A stretch of 24,987 bases of DNA from Physocladia obscura. Lineage: Eukaryota > Chytridiomycota > Chytridiomycetes > Chytridiales > Chytriomycetaceae. The DNA is taken from NCBI GenBank assembly GCA_027596945.1, contig JADGJH010000136.1, positions 1 through 24,987 of the forward strand, read 5' to 3'. How positions within the stretch are numbered: the stretch's first letter is position 1; each line of letters begins with the position of its first letter. The notes beneath the pieces were generated by a model, which worked only from the letters and a program-made list of their open reading frames with translations, ran no database searches and was not told where the DNA came from. Both the position numbers and the translations under genes were made by a program. Positions 20,364 through 24,987 of the stretch are shown piece by piece.

Positions 20364-21323
20364 TCAATACATTAGTTTCCTGAAAAAATACACATTGCAT
20401 GTATAAGGCTTTATCCTGGAATCTGCCAGAAGGATTCCCACAATTTCATCCTGTCTTTTCTTATTTGCAAAAAAAACAGCTATATTTGGGTCAACTCTCA
20501 GATCCGAAAGCAAAAGCTTTATAATTTCACTATGGTTACTAGATGAAGCATATATAAGGGCCCTATGAGGCAATGATGAAGGCGAGGATCCACAAGCAGT
20601 ATTTTCACAATGCGAATAAATTCCTTGCCACAAGCATAAAGCATTGCCTGATTAAGATCAGCACTCGATAGATTGATGCGCGAATCAATAAGCCAAATTA
20701 TCACAATTTCATAGTGTCCTTGTGATGCACAATTTCATAGTGTCCTTGTGATGATGCACAAGTAAGTACTCCACCAAAAGAGTTGCTGCTGATCAGACTC
20801 GGTGTTTCATTGAATTCAGCTGCACGGAACCTCCATAAATCACAAAACAAAAGTCCAACAGCGTTTACGTAGCCTTTAGCACAAGCTTTTTTGTAAAACA
20901 AAGTAGTAAGGGATAGATGCTCGATATTTAAGAAATTCGACGCAGGTAAGAACAGCAAAATCCTCTGAAATTTGAAATATGATTTCCAAGAAGGTTGTAA
21001 CATGCAAGTGCATATTAAACTTGTAATGCATCTCGCCCACTGAAGGAAAATCTGGCGAGGTAATGAAGGATAGTTGTTTTATTGGAGTCCGATGCAGAAG
21101 ACTGTCTGATGAAAGGAAAACATTCCAGAACGTACCTCCAGTCTTTCCACGACAAGTCTTTTGCAAACATATTTAAATGATAAGCAAAAAACAGGATCGT
21201 TGATAACAGCTGCGAACTCTCCGGCGGCTACGCAAGTCGCGCAAACGTTCGGTAGGTAGGAATACGAAGAGTAATTGTCTGCATAATTTCGATTGGGAGG
21301 CTGCCGAGGGTCGCGGAAATCAT
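20364..21323 (-). pseudogene. F-box/ankyrin-repeat protein pseudogene
   Basis: Minus-strand remnant split over several frames. An ATG at 21323 starts an F-box-like segment (LGSLPIEIMQTITLRIPTYR) that hits TAG after FARLA. A shifted frame continues with EFAAVINDPVFCLS, a phrase typical of the region after the F-box. Further down are ankyrin-like units: KACAKGYVNAVGLLF, LTCASSQGHYEIV, NQAMLYACGKEFIRIVKILL and ALIYASSSNHSEIIKLLL. At least three frame breaks are visible: the early stop, the 26-base duplication at 20702-20753, and one near 20578. Large F-box/ankyrin families are common in chytrid genomes; intact members would recruit substrates to SCF ubiquitin ligases. This copy looks non-functional. 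I did not model introns in it. Confidence 0.7.
20702..20753. repeat. Exact 26-base tandem duplication
   Basis: Bases 20702-20727 are repeated exactly at 20728-20753. Because 26 is not a multiple of three, it shifts the ankyrin frame. With only one copy counted, the frame on either side is continuous. Confidence 0.95.
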
Positions 21324-22332
21324 GATCTCAAAGGCCCGAATAATGTCGGAATAAAAATTATAAAACACAAAAAAAAAATTTCAGAAACTAAAAGACGAAA
21401 TGTACATACTAGTAAATTGGACCACTTGATTCAGAGGGCAAGGAAATTTCTCCATAAAAAAGAATTAATGGCATAGGCTTGCCACCACATCCTGCAAGGT
21501 CTACAGCCAAGTGCATGATCCCCAAAATTTTTGGGATATGTGGGTAAAAATAATTTCATCGACGAGAAATGCCAAATGATACAGAATCCAACTGGAGACA
21601 TTCAAATTCCTGAGCCGTTGAGTGCCTTCCAAGAGCATGACACCTAGGGGCAGCGTACTGGACTTGCACAAGTTCCAGAAGCTAAGAACAAACTAATTTC
21701 ATTTAAACAGTTACATTAGCATTAAAACTTATCATTTCATTTTTAGAGACGTTAAGTCTTTGTATCAATCAATTATATTAGGAGATATTCACATCGATGA
21801 ATTGCACTGATTCAGCTTTGTTACAAATTAAACATGTTTTCAACAGACGTAATCCAAATAATTGGAGGCCGTATTATGACGGTACATATACAAGACTGCT
21901 GTCTGTTGCTACCAATAGCATGAATCATGATCTACCGCTTGCGAGTATTGTTTATTATTGAATTTGCAGTGCCTTTAGTTATTGTCCATGAAGTTATATT
22001 TTTGGTTTTATTGTTTAAGGTTGCCAGGACAGTGTGAGGCCGTTTGATGCACATCAATGTACTATTTGGGAACAGAACGCTGTGAACGTAGAATGATACA
22101 GAAGTACTTTTTGATAAAGTTAGAGAATAACGTGATGCGCGTGAATCGGGAATTAAGTTTCAATTAGTATGGAAGAAAAACCTGAGGTGGGAACAATAGA
22201 AAATTGGCACATGCAAAAATAATTTTATTTTCATAGATGACGGTGCAGATGAAAAAATTTATTTTGTTAAATCCAAAGAGATAGGAAATGAAGGTGATGA
22301 ACACAAAAAAAAGAGATAATTATAAGAATTGC
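21324..22332. other. Gap with a small frame and an oxidase-gene relic
   Basis: No intact gene recognised. A plus-strand ATG frame at 21797-21961 encodes 54 residues (contains NRRNPNNWRPYYDGTYTRLL) with coding-like composition but no known family. It could be a fragment. A minus-strand relic of the copper-oxidase gene lies at 22033-22085 and is listed separately. The remainder is AT-rich spacer. Confidence 0.4.
22033..22085 (-). pseudogene. Relic of a glyoxal-oxidase-type gene exon
   Basis: The stretch from GTGTGAGGCCGTTTGATGCA on matches 24302 onward (exon 1 of the neighbouring oxidase gene), including the shared word CACATCAATGTA, at roughly three bases in four. Same orientation. No other exon is recognised nearby, so this is a small decayed duplicate fragment. 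Confidence 0.5.
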
Positions 22333-24576
22333 TCAATAGGCCAAGAATATAATCCACATGGCAGCAAGAACTACAGCACCAGCATGTTGACGAGAAGATG
22401 AAGAAGTCGTCGGAATAGGAACTGTGGTAACGGTTCCATTTCCAAGTAGTACAGTCTGCGCAATACTAGGTACCCCACTCCCACTGACCGCAAATACATG
22501 CCAGTTACCGGGCGGTGCCACGGATCCATTTGGTGGAATCCTGAAAATCGCAACAGTTTTGTTCACATACAGTAAAATCGGAATAATCAATCTCTGGTCC
22601 GTGTTAGTGCTATGAGTGGTTGTCGTGTAACGAATCAGTGAGATTTGTTGGACATCTGCGCCGGTAGAATCGAGCTGAATTGCGACAGTACTGTTGTAAG
22701 TTAACACAGTGCCGGTTGCAAACGGCTTGACAATCGGTCTAGGATTTCCGCTTGTCAGATACGATGGTGTATACTGTTCGATTCTCAGTTCCCATGGAAG
22801 AGTGCATGCAATTTCCACGACTGGATAACAGTTCTGGTTGTATCCTTGCGACAAGTTTGCGAATGCAGCATCTGGACCAACGGTTGTTGGTGTTCCCCAG
22901 AATTCCAAGTAGTTTGCCATCTCACTCCCGGTCGTGATGACGCTCCCGTCATTCAAAAGAATAGCCCCGCTGTGGTACATGCGAGCAACTGTGCTGAGTT
23001 CTAGGGACGTCCATGTGTTGTTTTCTGGGTGATATAAGTCGGTTGTGAATACGGGTGCGGCACCAAAGTTGTTTTGTCCAGCGTTTCCACCGGCTTGGCC
23101 CCAACCGACGCCGTTGGTCAAGAGAATAGTTCCATCAGGGAGAATAGCAGAATCTGGCATGAGACGTGCGCTGGGCATGTTGGGCATGATTTTCCACTGC
23201 GCGTTTGGGAACTCTGGGTTGTCGATCGCGACACAGTCACTTGAAGCATAGAAGGAAGAATTTTTGGTTCCTCCACAAACCATAATTGTCAAGGAGTAAT
23301 TATTACTTTCTCTAATCGGAAGGATGAATGAGGTCGGCGTGTGACTGTATAATTTTTATAGTAAGATTCATTTCTATTTTTATTTGGGAGCAATTACGTA
23401 CGGGTAAATCCAGGGTGCATGGTCAAGAACCGGCAGGCTTGCAATCGAAACCGTATTTGCTTCATTATCCCCTGGATCAACATCAGGGTCGATCAAAACG
23501 GTTCGATTTGATGCTAGTAGTAATATTTTCCCACCAGGAAGGGCAAAAGCTATAAAAATTTTGAAATAAGAGTAGAAAGTTTATTAATTAATCGCATAAA
23601 CTTTTGTTTTAATTTTCAAAACTTACAGATAGGATATAAATTGTGCGGAAACGACCATTGCAGCAACGAACTGAACAAGGAAGCTTTATATCTTGAAGGA
23701 TAGAACTCATAAGTTGGATTAATAGTATCAGTGAGGTTATCAAAGTTAATGTTTCTTGTATCTCCCCCGGCAATGAAAACTCTAATTATTATTTTTTTGT
23801 TTAAAATCGAGACACTAATAAACTTAGGAGGTACTTACGTTCCATCTCCTAAAGTAACAACAGTGGGGTACCATCTGGCTGTGGTCATGACCAGTTCTTC
23901 AGTCCATCCACTACCACTCTCAATATCTGTATTTGTTGAAGGCAACTCATACAATCGAATCCGGTCAATTCCATTGAATAAAAACGTCTCGTTATCAACC
24001 ATACTATAATTCGGTCCATAACTATGATCCGACAAAAAACTACTACTTTGGTAATCGCCGCCGATAACATGAATTCCGCCATCTGCGGCCTGCGAGTGGC
24101 CAGCACAAAATGCATTGTATAGCAATGGGTTTACGACGTATGAAATTGAGCCAACGTCTGGGTCGATTGTTATAATTGTACTCGTAGCCCCGTTAGTATA
24201 GTTGCTGATCCATGGATACTACAGTTGTTTTTTTTTGTCACTTTGAGTCAGAATCTCTTTTTTTTTTGCTTGAGTATAGTGGAAAAAAACTTACGGGATG
24301 CGTGTGAGGGCGTTGGATACACATCAATGTATTGTTAGGTAGAAGTAAACTGTGCAGGCAGAAAGCTCCAGTTACGCCGTCTGCGTTGGTGTTGTTGTTG
24401 TTGTTGTTTATTATTACATTTTTGCCGTAAATTGTCAGTTTCTTCGGCACCAAACATAACCAAAGAAGGCAAGAGAAGACGTTACCAAGAACACGCCATC
24501 CTGGTTTTGTTGCTCCTGCATCAACACCTCCAGCCACAGCCCAGAGAACAACGGCTAATGCGTAAAGCTTAGACAT
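22333..24576 (-). CDS. Copper radical oxidase, glyoxal/galactose oxidase type (AA5), GPI-type tail
   Basis: Extracellular copper enzyme that oxidises aldehydes or alcohols with release of hydrogen peroxide. Exons 24576-24295, 24218-23839, 23781-23627, 23549-23402 and 23344-22333 join in phase to 658 residues. A signal peptide (MSKLYALAVVLWAVAGGVDA) is followed by GWRVLG and an Asn run from an AAC repeat. All five copper/radical residues are present: Cys132 (AFCAGH) and Tyr211 (ARWYPT), the thioether-linked pair; Tyr445 and His446 (ARMYHSG); and His566 (RYTTTTHSTNTDQR). Kelch-type GG motifs (IGGD, AGGD, CGGT) mark the propeller, and ELRIEQYTPSYL opens the C-terminal DUF1929 domain. The end (TSSSSRQHAGAVVLAAMW...) fits a GPI anchor. 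Sequence type is nearer glyoxal oxidase than galactose oxidase; the substrate cannot be read. Confidence 0.93.
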
Positions 24577-24987
24577 TGCACGAATTTAAACAGCAGAATT
24601 TACAAAAAAAAAAAATGACTTGCCGTGACCTCTTTTTCTTTTTTTTGTGTCTTGGGCTTGATTCAATTAATTTAATGCACTGATTATGATTCATGATCAG
24701 TCAGGCACAGAAAAAAAAAAGAAAATTTTTTAAGAGTCATTGAAAATTATGGTTTTTTTTTCTTAATTCACCCGACTGTTGATCTTTTCACTCTCTCGAT
24801 ATTAGCAAATGTTCACTATCACTCTGTATGTGCCTTTATCTATCGACGGGATCACATACTTATTTTTCTTTTTTTTCGTTAAGGCTGTAACACCAATCCC
24901 CTGTGAAATACCAATCCTGCAAGAGCCGCCTGGATGGTAGAATGCGGTTCTCAATGTTTGATTCTTTTTTTTTTTTTTTTTTATTTT
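24577..24987. other. Upstream region of the oxidase gene, to window edge
   Basis: AT-rich with several long A or T runs, including about twenty T near the right edge. It should hold the oxidase promoter. On the minus strand, 24948-24910 reads TAFYHPGGSCRIG, resembling the C-terminal motif of GMC oxidoreductases, but the expected downstream DP...LRV.DAS motif is absent. No gene is called. Confidence 0.4.

Noticed and set aside
24371..24418. GTT/AAC trinucleotide run considered as a separate microsatellite
   Set aside because: Short, and explained as the Asn run in exon 1 of the copper oxidase.

Overview
The window is nuclear DNA from a eukaryote, most likely a fungus and probably an early-diverging (chytrid-type) one. 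The reasons are an AT-rich background, genes split by many 50-110 base GT-AG introns, a fungal-type saccharopine dehydrogenase (LYS1, alpha-aminoadipate lysine route), Ser/Thr-rich surface proteins with GPI-like tails, and an F-box/ankyrin relic of a kind abundant in chytrids. The phylum is inference; the splice structure and gene families are read directly.

Layout, left to right. 1-4063 (minus): the first ~999 codons of DNA polymerase alpha (POL1), 12 exons, cut by the left edge just after conserved polymerase region II. 4549-5496 (minus): an intronless, GC-rich gene for a secreted glycoprotein. 5500-7700: mostly unassigned, with a possible tiny two-exon gene and a 179-base inverted-repeat element. 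7719-8529 (plus): a Thr/Ser-rich single-pass membrane protein with a 24-threonine run. 9054-12415 (plus): an 11-exon PP2A B''-type regulatory subunit with EF-hands. 12416-15400: a gene-poor stretch with Ty1/copia relics in opposing orientations and decayed frames. 15405-16912 (minus): LYS1 with an apparent frameshift in exon 1. 17373-18143 and 19064-19708 (plus): two tandem paralogues of a six-cysteine, CFEM-like secreted protein. 20145-21323: decayed sequence including an F-box/ankyrin pseudogene broken in part by a 26-base duplication. 22333-24576 (minus): a five-exon glyoxal/galactose-oxidase-type copper radical oxidase with all five active-site residues, plus a small relic of a related gene just downstream. 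The right edge holds a 13-codon GMC-oxidoreductase-like scrap.

The genes do not form one pathway. Three housekeeping genes (POL1, PP2A B'', LYS1) are interleaved with lineage-specific secreted or surface proteins and repeat-rich decaying DNA. The surface proteins and the copper oxidase would act at the cell wall or outside the cell. I see no tRNA, rRNA, CRISPR array or prokaryotic operon. No clear new multi-gene system is visible; the least explained items are the GC-rich secreted gene, the six-cysteine paralogue pair and the frames interrupted only by TAG codons.
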